From Marinicella algicola (GTDB lineage: Bacteria; Pseudomonadota; Gammaproteobacteria; Xanthomonadales; Marinicellaceae), in contig NZ_JAQOMR010000001.1 of the NCBI RefSeq assembly GCF_028401385.1, positions 2,916,501 through 2,980,500 of the forward strand: a DNA stretch of 64,000 nt, read 5' to 3'. The notes under the pieces were generated by a model. The model made no database searches, had not been told where the DNA came from, and was given only the letters and a program-made list of their open reading frames with translations. The position numbers were made by a program, and so were the translations under genes. How positions within the stretch are numbered: position 1 is the first letter of the stretch; each line of letters begins with the position of its first letter. Below are positions 19,701-28,573 of this stretch, piece after piece.

Positions 19701-21784
19701 CGCCGGCACTGACCGATGTGGCGCCATTCACCATTCCGGTGTTCGTGGCAATGCCACCGGACACATCAAGCGTGTTATCGACCGTCCCGGTATTGGTGAA
19801 CACACCGCCGCTAACCGATGTGGCGCCATTCACCATTCCGGTGTTCGTGGCAATGCCACCGGACACATCAAGCGTGTTGTCGACCGTCCCGATATTGGTG
19901 AACACACCGCCGCTGACCGATGTGGCGCCATTCACCATGCCGCTTGCAGTGTTGGTAACAATACCGCCAGACATCGCAAGCGTATTGTCAATCGTGCCGT
20001 TATTGGTGAAGACCGTCAGCGCGCCTGAAACCGTCGTCGCGCCGTTGATCGTGCCGTTATTGGTGGTGATCCCGCCTGAGATCGTGGTGGCACCATCAAG
20101 AATACCATCACTGTTATTGGTCACCACGCCGCCGGAAATCGCAGTCGTGCCGGTCACGGTTCCCGAATTGCTGAAGGTGCCGCCGGTGTTGGAAAGCGTG
20201 CCGATCGAACCGCCGTTCTCGTTGACGGCAATACCGGAATTGGTCAGCCCGCCGACTGTGCCACCGGCCTCGTTCGTGAAGCCTGGAACGACGAGCAGGC
20301 CGAGCGAGGAATTGGTCACCATACCGGTGACCGACCCACTATTGCTGACAACGCCGCCGGTGATGCCGAGCGTATTGTCAATCGTGCCGGTGTTGGTGAA
20401 GCTGGTCAGCGCGCCGGAAACCGTCGTCGCGCCGTTGATCGTGCCGTTATTGGTGGTGATCCCGCCTGAGATCGTGGTGGCACCATCAAGAACACCATCA
20501 CTGTTATTGGTCACCACGCCGCCGGATATCGCAGTCGTGCCGGTCACGGTTCCCGAATTGCTGAAGGTGCCGCCGGTGTTGGAAAGCGTGCCGATCGAGC
20601 CGCCGTTCTCGTTGACGGCAATACCGGAATTGGTCAGCCCGCCGACCGTGCCACCGGCCTCGTTCGTGAAGCCTGGAACAACAAGCAGGCCGAGCGAGGA
20701 ATTGGTCACCATACCGGTGACCGACCCACTATTGCTGACAACGCCGCCGGTGATGCCGAGCGTATTGTCAATCGTGCCGGTGTTGGTGAAGCTGGTCAGC
20801 GCGCCTGAAACCGTCGTCGCGCCATTGATCGTGCCGTTATTGGTGGTGATCCCGCCTGAGATCGTGGTGGCACCATCAAGAATACCATCACTGTTATTGG
20901 TCACCACGCCGCCGGAAATCGCAGTCGTGCCGGTCACGGTTCCCGAATTGCTGAAGGTGCCGCCGGTGTTGGAAAGCGTGCCGATCGAACCGCCGTTCTC
21001 GTTGACGGCAATACCGGAATTGGTCAGCCCGCCGACTGTGCCACCGCTTTGGTTCGTGAAGCCTGGAACGACGAGCAGACCGGCCGAAGAATTGGTCACC
21101 ATCCCGGTGACCGACCCACTATTGCTGACAACGCCGCCGGTGATGCCGAGCGTATTGTCAATCGTGCCGGTGTTGGTGAAGCTGGTCAGCGCGCCGGAAA
21201 CCGTCGTCGCGCCGTTGATCGTGCCGTTATTGGTGGTGATCCCGCCTGAGATCGTGGTGGCACCATCAAGAACACCATCACTGTTATTGGTCACCACGCC
21301 GCCGGAAATCGCAGTCGTGCCGGTCACGGTTCCGGAATTATCGAAACCACTGGCGCCATTCACGCTCACCGCCCCGCTGAACGCACCGCCATTATCAATT
21401 GTGATACTTCCGCCAGTGTTGGTGGTCAACGTGTCAGCGGTTAGGTTGCCACCGTTGCGTATTGTGAAATTCCCAAGATTACCGACGGTAACGGACTGAA
21501 CGGTATAAGCCTGATCAAGCCAGGGCGAACTAGTTGAGACGCCAATGGTCGCCGCATCGCCAACGCCCGGCGCTGTATTTCCCTGCCAGTTGGATCCGGT
21601 CACGAAATTTCCGTTGAACGTAAAGGCTTTCCAGCTACGATCGGCCGAAAGAGCGGGAGACGCTGCCATCACCGCGAAGCCAAGCGCCAACGCGCCAGAA
21701 AGTGCGGTTTTGCCTAGAAGGCCTTTTCGGAAGGAAGACGAAACTGCGTCCGATCTCGACTTGAATACACACAGTTCTGCTCAT
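16705..21784 (-). CDS. Giant repeat-rich autotransporter (type Va) adhesin-like protein
   Basis: Encodes about 1,690 residues: an N-terminal signal region, a passenger of about 1,250 residues made of Asn/Gly/Thr/Ser-rich repeats predicted to form a right-handed beta-helix, and a C-terminal outer-membrane beta-barrel (about the last 280 residues) ending in VSLSVRVQF with the terminal Phe of autotransporters. The passenger begins SADRSWKAFTFNGNFVTGSNWQ, as in many rhizobial autotransporters. An internal ATG at 21690 gives an unbroken frame but cuts off part of the signal peptide. The in-frame upstream sequence FRKGLLGKTALSGALALGF, with basic residues, and GGAGGAAG before ATG 21784 favour the longer start, which needs one frame correction near 21763. 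Likely role is surface adhesion or aggregation; no enzyme motif is visible. Confidence 0.9.
18455..19210 (-). repeat. Tandem repeats of 276 bp (92 residues) in the autotransporter
   Basis: The marker AGCCATAGCCGC recurs at 18561, 18837 and 19113, exactly 276 bases apart. The intervening units are nearly identical, encoding the TGGMADNTGSVAGLTTISND and SSSAGGSGYGFVNQ type of sequence. Partial units flank the two full copies. Confidence 0.9.
19686..20000 (-). repeat. Tandem repeats of 102 bp (34 residues) in the autotransporter
   Basis: The marker GATGTGGCGCCATTCACCAT recurs at 19715, 19817 and 19919 with exact 102-base spacing. It encodes three VSGGVFTNTGTVDNTLDVSG-like units. The copies differ at only a few positions. 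Confidence 0.88.
20022..21330 (-). repeat. Tandem repeats of 390 bp (130 residues) in the autotransporter
   Basis: The marker GCAGTCGTGCCGGTCACGGT occurs at 20141, 20531, 20921 and 21311, exactly 390 bases apart. Three full units and a fourth partial one are almost identical at DNA level, so they probably arose by recent duplication and can change copy number by recombination. Confidence 0.93.
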
Positions 21785-22199
21785 TATCTTCCTCCATTAG
21801 CCTAAACTAACGTTCGCAATAACTTAATGTTCAAACAATGTACATATCAAATTGAAATTTATCTGGTTGCATTCACACCCGGTGTCCTCTCGACGCAAAC
21901 GGGACCAGCGCCCGTTGCGTTTAGCTCGACGAGAGGCGCGGCCTCCTGCTGAAACAGCTCGCTCGCCAAATTCAATCTGGGTAAGCCAAATTCAACCTAG
22001 GCAATACGAAAGGCACTGCATCGCTCGACGGAACGCCCGAGTGATTCGAGCCAGAAGGAGGTCGGCAAAATGGTTTCCGGCCGATCTGCGATCGCGACTA
22101 TCGATGTCACAAACGGTTCGGTAGGACGGGCATTGATCACTTTAATTCGGAACAGGTAGCTCCAGCGCCTAGCCAGCGGTCGGGTTGACAATCATCAGG
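21785..22199. other. Gene-poor stretch upstream of the autotransporter
   Basis: No supported gene. The first 80 bases are AT-rich and probably hold the autotransporter promoter (minus strand). Two 20-base imperfect direct repeats beginning GCCAAATTCAA lie at 21965-21984 and 21985-22004. A 64-residue minus-strand frame (21997-22191) shows no recognisable family. The stretch abuts a decayed transposase, so it may be mobile-element debris. Confidence 0.5.
21965..22004. repeat. Two-copy 20-bp tandem repeat
   Basis: GCCAAATTCAATCTGGGTAA is followed immediately by GCCAAATTCAACCTAGGCAA, identical at 17 of 20 positions. Its function is unknown; it lies between the autotransporter leader and the IS remnant. 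Confidence 0.7.
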
Positions 22200-22469
22200 C
22201 TACTACTCGCGTCTGGCGTGCTTTACCATCTTCTGATCAGGCCGGAGGCTCCGCTTTCTGGCCTCGAGAAATTCCTTCGACCCTATCTAGTACATGCTTG
22301 CGGCAATACCCTGGCGACGACACAGAGCCGCGATACTGTCTTAGCCACGCAAGCCTTCCAGCACGATGCGGATCTTTTCTTCAGCCGAGTAGGATTTTCG
22401 GGTGGCACGGCAGATATCGTCAATCGCCTTGTCTGCCGTCGGTTTCTGCTGCCCGGATTTCTGTCTCAT
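22200..22469 (-). pseudogene. IS3-family transposase OrfA remnant
   Basis: From ATG 22469, behind AGGAAGTGACG, the frame reads MRQKSGQQKPTADKAIDDIC then ATRKSYSAEEKIRIVLEGLRG and stops at 22341. It continues in frame past the stop as DSIAALCRRQGIAASMY, another stop, then SKEFLEAR. This is the N-terminal HTH of IS3-family OrfA, usually RKxYSAEEKIRIVLxGLRGEDSI..LCRREGI. Two stops, no OrfB and no visible terminal repeats show that it is dead. A sister copy lies at 44490 in opposite orientation. Confidence 0.85.
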
Positions 22470-22535
22470 CGTCACTTCCTTTGCATGAGCTATGATGAGC
22501 CAAAATCCTCCCTCACCCGTTAAACTCTAGCTGTC

Positions 22536-22751
22536 TCAAAGGCTTTGAGACGGAACAGCCACCGCCTTTTTAATCGGGCTTTGAGGCATCAACGGTGTAC
22601 TCGGCGGGTGCATCCAGCCCGCTGGCTTCACGCTCTCTCTTTGCTCCTTTTCTCCATCGTAGTGCGACTTGATTGCAAAAAACATCGCCGTGCCGAGCAC
22701 GCCGATTTTGAACACACCGAGAACTATAGGAACCCAAATCATCGTTTTCAC
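22536..22751 (-). CDS. Small single-span membrane protein, unknown
   Basis: A 71-codon frame begins KTMIWVPIVLGVFKIGVLGTAMFFAIKSHY: a short N-terminus, one hydrophobic helix, then a polar Pro-rich tail. The start would be GTG 22751 or ATG 22742; no strong ribosome site is visible. I do not recognise it. The helix gives it more credibility than other short frames nearby, but it may be chance coding in a gene-poor junction. Confidence 0.35.
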   Translation of the reverse strand: MKTMIWVPIVLGVFKIGVLGTAMFFAIKSHYDGEKEQRESVKPAGWMHPPSTPLMPQSPIKKAVAVPSQSL

Positions 22752-23167
22752 TTTTTACTTGCTATTATTTTACGGTGTCGCTTCGAGAGAAGGCCTACCT
22801 CAGGAGCGGCGGTGACGGCTGCATTGTTTGCTGTCGCGTTACCTCGTTTCAGTTTGAAACGCGCTCGTATTGCATGCGCGAACACGGCATAGGTCCGTTA
22901 TCCAGACTGAAAAGCGGTTTTAACCGCCGCTGGGCCTATTGAATGCCCAGCGAACGAAGTTCCGGCTAGTGTCATAAGCCTGTGCAGCAACCCATTGCAG
23001 CATAAGACGCCATCCTGGCCATGTTTCACCGTGGGCAAATCCTCTCCAAGGGCAATAGCAGCCCCTGCACGCTTCCCATACGAAATTCCAGGTGATCTAC
23101 GGGGCTTTGCGTTCATGGCTTGCAATTGTCTGAATTCATTGCTTCCCAAGTAAACTTTCAGTCTAGC
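22752..23167. other. Intergenic stretch, no supported gene
   Basis: Lies between the small membrane frame and the end of the fadB-like gene. An 83-residue minus-strand frame (22898-23149) lacks a ribosome site and any family resemblance. I see no terminator with a T run, no tRNA and no clear repeats. Confidence 0.45.
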
Positions 23168-25180
23168 TCAATCAAGCTGACGCTCCGCTACAAGTTGACG
23201 CATATCAAAAAAGGGATTTGAGGCGTATAGCAACACCTTTGTAAAGGAGGTCAGCCGCCTTTGGCGAACATCGGCCCCCTTGTGACGCGGAAAACCGTAG
23301 CCGTGGATTTCGACGAGATCGACATCAGCAGGCTTTTCGGCAATGCCTTCAGCAAGGATAGCATGCCCCTCATCCGCCATCGCACCGACAAGTCTTGCAG
23401 CGATTTTCTCCGCGGTCAGCGTCGTGCTGCCGGCGATCCGGGCTTTCAGCAGCGCATACGCCTTGTCGGAGATCATCGGCTTGCGATTTCCCGGTTCATA
23501 ATCGTACCAGCCGCCGCCGGTCTTCTGGCCCTTGCGTCCGGCGCGCACGAGAATATCGGAGAGCGTTTCCGACACGTCTTCACCGTTCGCCCGTGCCCCT
23601 CACGCTGAAGGAAGGCGATGTCGAGACCGCCGAGATCCTGCGCCTCGAACGGCCCCATCTTGAAATTGTAGCCGCGCATGGCCGCGTCGATATCAGCAAT
23701 GGCGACACCCAGTTCAACCAAGCCCTCCGCCGCTGCACGATAGCGCTTCAGTATCCGGTTGCCGATGAAACCCTCGCAGATGCCTGCGCGCACCGGAACC
23801 TTGCCGAGCCGTTTGGCGAGAGCAAAGGCCGTCGCAAGGACTATGTCGGATGTTTCGGGCACCGGCACGATCTCGAGCAGCTTCATCACATGGGCCGGCG
23901 AGAAGAAATGCAGGCCGACGAAGCGTTCCGGATTGGGCAGGCCCGCTGCAATCAGGCGCGGATCGAGATAGGAGGTGTTGGTGGCGAGCACGGCATCGCC
24001 CCGACAGACCCTGCCAAGTTTTTCAAAGACGGCGCGCTTGACCGAAATCTCTTCGAAAACCGCCTCGATCACCAGATCGCATTCGCGCAGCGCATCGTAA
24101 TCCGTGGAGCCACCAAGGTTTGCCATCAGTTCGGCGCGCCCCGCTTCACTGAGCTTTCCACGCTTGATGGATCCGGCAAGAATACCGTCGATTGTGTGGA
24201 TACCGCGGTCGACCGCCACCTCGTCGCGCTCGATCAGCGTCACGGTGAACCCGGCATTGAGCGCGGCAACCGCAATGCCCGCGCCCATCGTGCCGCCACC
24301 AATCACGCCGACGGAAGAAAGGACCAGCGGCTCGACGCCCTTGAGACTTTCAGGGCGCATCGCCGCACGCTCGGCAAAAAGACATGACGAAGGGCAGCCG
24401 CCTCCTTCGAGGCGCGTAGTTCGAGAAACGTCTCCCGTTCATGCGCCATCGCAGCATCGAAAGAGTTCTCCACGGCAAAGCGGATCGAAGCGAGCGCTTC
24501 CAGCGGTGCGCGATGCCCCGGTTTTGCCGCGTTCTTTTGGCATTTGCCCAGAAATCATCGGCAGGCGGAACGATTGACCGCTCGCGCGTCTTCGGTGATA
24601 GCGGCGCTTCCAGCCTCTGTTCGGCGAAAGAGACAGCCTCTTCGAGCAGATCATTCTCGGCAACGGCATCGATCAACCCCGCTTCGAGCGCCGCCTTTGC
24701 CTTTATCGGCCGGCCGGAAACGGCAAGTTTGACCGCCGTTTCGACACCCGCCAGGCGCGGCGTACGCACCGTGCCCGAAGCGCCGGGGATCAGACCGAGG
24801 GTCACTTCCGGTAGGCCGACAGAGGCCTTGGTGTCAGCGATTCTGAAGCGGCAACCGAGGGCAATCTCGAAACCGCCGCCCAGTGCAGAACCATGAATGG
24901 CGGCCGTCCACGGCTTGTTGGCATCCTCGATTGCGGCGACCACATCGGGCAGATGCGGCTCTTCGGGCGGCAGGTTGAATTCGCGCACATCCGCTCCGGC
25001 GATAAAAGTACGGCCCGCACAGGCAAGCACTACGGCCTTCACCGCATCATCGGCGTCGAGTGTGTCGACGGCGGACATCAGCGCGGCACGCACCGCATTC
25101 GACAGAGCGTTGACCGGCGGATTATCGACGGTCACTACGGCCACAGGGCCACGATGGTCGATGGTCATTACATTCGTCAT
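23168..25180 (-). CDS. Fused enoyl-CoA hydratase / 3-hydroxyacyl-CoA dehydrogenase (three frameshifts)
   Basis: A bifunctional beta-oxidation protein of about 670 residues. The N-terminal crotonase half (HGSALGGGFEIALGC, GLPEVTLGLIPGASGT) hydrates enoyl-CoA. The C-terminal half has the Rossmann motif GVIGGGTMGAGIA, NTSYLD, the catalytic-His region GLHFFSPAHVMKLLEIV, and GGGWYDYE. One base is missing in each of three homopolymers: near 24522 (A run), 24383 (T run) and 23607 (G run). Together they rejoin a single FadB/FadJ-like chain. Start ATG 25180 lies after GGAATCTG and 2 bases past the livF stop. In this cluster it probably performs the paaF/paaH steps after ring opening. Confidence 0.88.
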
Positions 25181-25181
25181 A

Positions 25182-25883
25182 TCAGATTCCAAGATAGGCC
25201 TCGCGCACCTGAGGATCAGAGATCAGGGCTGCTGCCGGCCCTTCCATGGTGATTCGGCCGGTTTCCATCACATAGCCGCGATCGGCGATCTTCAGCGCGC
25301 CATAGGCGTTCTGTTCCACCAAAAGCACAGTGACATCGCGAGCCTTGAGCGCCTTCACCACATCGAAGATCTGGGCGACGAGCAACGGCGCCAGCCCCAT
25401 GGAAGGTCTGTCCAGCAGGAGGCAGGTAGGCCTGCCCATCAATGCGCGGGCGATTGCCAGCATCTGCTGCTGCCCTCCGGAAAGTCCGCCAGCGACAAGA
25501 TGGCGTTTTTCTTTCAGTATCGGGAACATCACGAAGGCGTCCTCCATATCCCGTTCGACACGATCATCGGTGAACAGGAAGGCCCCGAGCCTCAGATTTT
25601 CTTCAACCGAAAGATTGGTGAATATCTGCCTGCCTTCCGGTGACTGGGCAAGCCCGAGCTTAAGCCGCCTGAAGGCCGGTACTGTGGTCATTACCTCGCC
25701 GCGGAAGATCATCTCGCCGTCGGTTACCGGCTGCAGGCCGGACAGACATTTCAGAAGCGTCGTCTTGCCCGCACCATTGGCGCCGACCACGGTAACGATC
25801 TCTCCGGATTTCACTTCAAGATCGATGCCGTGCAGCACCTCGATGCGGCCATAGGCCGAGCGCAGGCCCTTAACCGTCAGCAT
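25182..25883 (-). CDS. livF: LivF-type ABC ATPase with altered Walker B
   Basis: ATPase of a hydrophobic amino-acid/aromatic-acid type (HAAT) importer, 233 residues from ATG 25883 (GGAGGTCGCCG upstream). Walker A (GANGAGKTT), AQSPEGRQIF, signature LSGGQQQM and LVEQNAYGAL are normal. Walker B reads CLLLDRPSMGLAP: the catalytic Glu expected after Asp is Arg (codon AGA, 25409-25411). If real, this would impair hydrolysis at its site; it may also be a sequence error, since this assembly has many. It is last in the livHMGF order and immediately upstream of the fadB-like gene. Confidence 0.9.
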   Translation of the reverse strand: MLTVKGLRSAYGRIEVLHGIDLEVKSGEIVTVVGANGAGKTTLLKCLSGLQPVTDGEMIFRGEVMTTVPAFRRLKLGLAQSPEGRQIFTNLSVEENLRLGAFLFTDDRVERDMEDAFVMFPILKEKRHLVAGGLSGGQQQMLAIARALMGRPTCLLLDRPSMGLAPLLVAQIFDVVKALKARDVTVLLVEQNAYGALKIADRGYVMETGRITMEGPAAALISDPQVREAYLGI

Positions 25884-26651
25884 CGGCGACCTCCTCTTCT
25901 GTTCCGAGATAGGCGGCAATCACCGCCTTGTTGCGCGATACGGTCTCCGGATCGCCCTCGGCGATCTTCTCGCCGTGATCGAGCACCACGATATGATTGG
26001 AAATGCGCATCACCATCTTCATGTCATGCTCGACGAGAAGAATGGCGATGCCCGACTGCGCGAGTTCGGCAATCAGCCGGTCGATCTCCTCGGTTTCCAC
26101 TGCGTTGCAGCCTGCCGCCGGCTCATCGAGCAAAAGAACACGCGGAGAAACGGCAAGCGCTCGGGCGATTTCAAGCCGCTTCAGCGCACCGTAGGAAAGG
26201 TTACCTGCCTGGCGTTCGGCCGCTTTTTGCAGGCCGACACGCGCAAGCAGATTCTCGGCTCCCTTTTTCGCCTCCACCGCCCGCTTTTTCGAGGCCGGAA
26301 GAGAAAGAAGGTCAGCGACAAGTGCGCCCTTCTCCTGAAGATGAAAACCGGCGATGACATTTTCCAACACAGTCATTTCCTGGAATATCTGCAAGTTCTG
26401 GAAGGTTCGCGTCAGGCCGAGCGTTGCCAGTCGGTCGGGCTGCTTGGCAGTTATGTCGCGGCCATCCAGCATCACCTTGCCCTCCCCGGCAGATAGACGC
26501 CGGAGATCATGTTGAACAGTGTGGTCTTGCCAGCGCCATTCGGTCCGATGACCGAGACAATCTCGCCGGCTTTCGCCGAGAAACTGACATTGTTGACAGC
26601 ACGCAGGCCGCCGAAGGAGATGCCAAGACCTTGAACGTCGAGCAGGCTCAT
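25870..26651 (-). CDS. livG: LivG-type ABC ATPase (one frameshift)
   Basis: Starts [20 protein letters not shown] from ATG 26651, which overlaps the livM stop (ATGA) behind AGGGGAGGG. It has Walker A (GPNGAGKTT), the LivG motif [12 protein letters not shown], a signature-like [30 protein letters not shown] and [10 protein letters not shown]. One G is missing near 26485; with it the frame joins [15 protein letters not shown]. It partners LivF, which starts within its last codons. Confidence 0.92.
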
Positions 26652-27604
26652 TCATCCCTCCCCTTCAGTTTGGCCGCTATCGAGGGCAGAAGCCCGCGCG
26701 GCAGGAAGATCATCACCGAGATCATGATGGCGCCGAGCACGAGTTGTTCATATTCGGCAAAAACGGTCAGCACCTGCGGCAGGAGCGTCAGGATCGCTGC
26801 CCCCAGCATGGCGCCGAGAATGGAGCCGACACCGCCGAGCACGGCCATCGACACCATTTCAATGGAATGCATGAATCCCGCAACATCCGGGGTGATGAAG
26901 CGGTTCTGCAGCGCCAGCAGCGAACCTGCCACCGAGGCATAGACGGCGGAAATCATGAAGGCCTGCAGCTTGACGCGGGCCACATCGATGCCAACAGTGC
27001 GGGCGGCGACTTCCGAGCCGTGCAGCGCGCGCATGGCGCGGCCGGTCGGACTTGCGGCCAGGTTCAGCGCGATCCACACACCGACGACAAGCACGATGCC
27101 GCAGATAGCGTACCAGAACTCGCCACCCGACAGACGCCAGCCCATGTCGCGCAAAAGGTCGCGCAGGCCAAGTTCCGGCACGGCCATGCCGTCGGGACCG
27201 CCGGTAAGCTGGCGCTCATTGGTCAGCACCAGCGAAACCAGAATACCGAAACCGAGCGTTGCCACGGCCAGATAATACCCCTTCAGCTTCAGGATAGGCC
27301 TGCCGATGAGCGCTGCGACGCCTGCGGAAATCACCGCGCCCAGAACGGCGGCAAGCGCGGGATGAAGGCCGAGATATTCCGGCGCAAGCGCACAGGAATA
27401 GGCACCAATACCGGCAAAGCCCGCATGCCCCAGCGAAATCTGTCCGGCATAACCGATCAGGATCACCAGGCCGATGACCGAAAGCGCGTTGACGAAGATC
27501 AGCGCGCCGACGCGGTAATAATAGCCGGAGGGAAAGAAGAAGGGCAGGACGGCGACAAGAGCCGCGACGATTGCAATCTGGATCCATTTGGAGTGTGCTG
27601 TCAT
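26648..27604 (-). CDS. livM: LivM-type ABC permease
   Basis: 318-residue inner-membrane permease of the branched-chain/aromatic-acid importer family. It has about nine hydrophobic segments and the family motif [22 protein letters not shown]. Start ATG 27604 lies 4 bases after the livH stop with GAGAGGG upstream. It overlaps livG by 4 bases, so the operon is tightly coupled. Confidence 0.94.
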   Translation of the reverse strand: MTAHSKWIQIAIVAALVAVLPFFFPSGYYYRVGALIFVNALSVIGLVILIGYAGQISLGHAGFAGIGAYSCALAPEYLGLHPALAAVLGAVISAGVAALIGRPILKLKGYYLAVATLGFGILVSLVLTNERQLTGGPDGMAVPELGLRDLLRDMGWRLSGGEFWYAICGIVLVVGVWIALNLAASPTGRAMRALHGSEVAARTVGIDVARVKLQAFMISAVYASVAGSLLALQNRFITPDVAGFMHSIEMVSMAVLGGVGSILGAMLGAAILTLLPQVLTVFAEYEQLVLGAIMISVMIFLPRGLLPSIAAKLKGRDE

Positions 27605-27608
27605 GGCT

Positions 27609-28480
27609 TCAGACCCTCTCTGTCGACCTTGCGCCGAACAGGCCCTGCGGCATGACGAACAGAACGGCAAGGATCACGATAAAGGCGACGGCTTCCTTGT
27701 ATTGCGAAGAAATATAGCCAGCCGTCAGCGCTTCCATAAGGCCGAGCGCGATGCCACCGACGAGCGCGCCTTTCGGATTTCCCATGCCGCCAAGCATGGC
27801 AGCGGCAAAGCCCTTGAGCGCCAGCGCCACGCCAACATCGTAGCTGACCAGCGTGATCGGGGTAATCAGGACGCCCGCAAGGGCGGCGATCGCGGCCGAC
27901 AACGAGAAAGAAAGCGTCATCACCCAGTTGGTGTTGATGCCGACGAGCTGCGCTGCAAGCCGGTTGTTGGCCGCCGCGAGTACCGCCTTGCCGGTCAGCG
28001 TCTTGGTGAAGAAAACCCACAGACCAACGAAGACAAAGACAGCGCCACCGATGACCCACAGGCTCTGCGGCAGGATGGTCGCGCCGAGAATGTGGATCGG
28101 CTCGTCGCCGGAGAAGGCAGGGAACGGTGAAGTTGCTTGTCGAAGACAAGCTGCGAAACGCCGCGGATGAAGATCGAGGCGCCGATGGTGATGATCACCA
28201 GCGAGACCACCGGGGCACCGCGCGCGGGCTCGATCGCAAGCTTGTTGAGTGCGACGCCGACGGCAGCGGTGACAACGATGGCCAGCAGGCCGGCAAGCGG
28301 CAGCGGCAGGCCGGCGGCGTAGGTGAAAGCGGTGATCATGCCGCCCAGCATGACGAATTCGCCCTGCGCGAAGTTCACCACATCCGAGGCGTTGTAGATG
28401 ATCGTGAAGCCGAGCGCGACCAGCGCGTAGACCGCACCGACCGTAAAACCCGACAGAATGAATTGCATCAATGCGTCCAT
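27609..28480 (-). CDS. livH: LivH-type ABC permease (one frameshift)
   Basis: The N-terminal part (MDALMQFILSGFTVGAVYAL, NFAQGEFVMLGGMI) and C-terminal part (LKGFAAAMLGGMGNPKGALV, GLFGARSTERV) are classic LivH. They lie in two frames joined near 28128, where one missing base restores FDKQLHRFPAFSGDEPIHIL. The resulting 290 residues match the normal length. It is the first membrane gene after the receptor. Confidence 0.92.
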
Positions 28481-28535
28481 GGATGGATCCCGAACGGTGA
28501 CAGCCTGAGGAGCGGGTGGGTTTCCGCGGCGAACG

Positions 28536-28559
28536 CCCCGCGCCTTTGCCGGCGCGGGG
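28536..28559 (-). promoter_or_regulatory. Stem-loop between receptor and livH
   Basis: CCCCGCGCC and GGCGCGGGG form a perfect 9-bp stem around TTTGCC, 15 bases after the receptor stop. It lacks a T run. Like the other receptor-permease hairpins here, it probably stabilises receptor mRNA or partly stops transcription. Confidence 0.55.
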
Positions 28560-28573
28560 TGCCTTTCAAATCG

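Noticed and set aside
18121..20028. 635-residue plus-strand open frame antisense to the autotransporter
   Set aside because: It mirrors the repeat structure of the real gene, has no ribosome site or domain, and the minus-strand frame has a signal peptide, beta-barrel and terminator.
18455..21330. Possible CRISPR array because of regular repeats
   Set aside because: Repeats are coding, with periods of 102, 276 and 390 bases in one reading frame, no unique spacers and no cas genes.
19502..21499. 665-residue Pro/Val-rich plus-strand open frame
   Set aside because: Low-complexity shadow of the Asn/Gly/Thr repeats; no start signal and no recognisable family.
22898..23149. 83-residue minus-strand frame as a small gene
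   Set aside because: No ribosome site, no hydrophobic or family pattern, Pro/Gly-rich composition typical of chance frames.
23395..24387. 330-residue plus-strand frame over the fadB-like gene
   Set aside because: Antisense shadow; the minus strand carries the Rossmann and catalytic His motifs.
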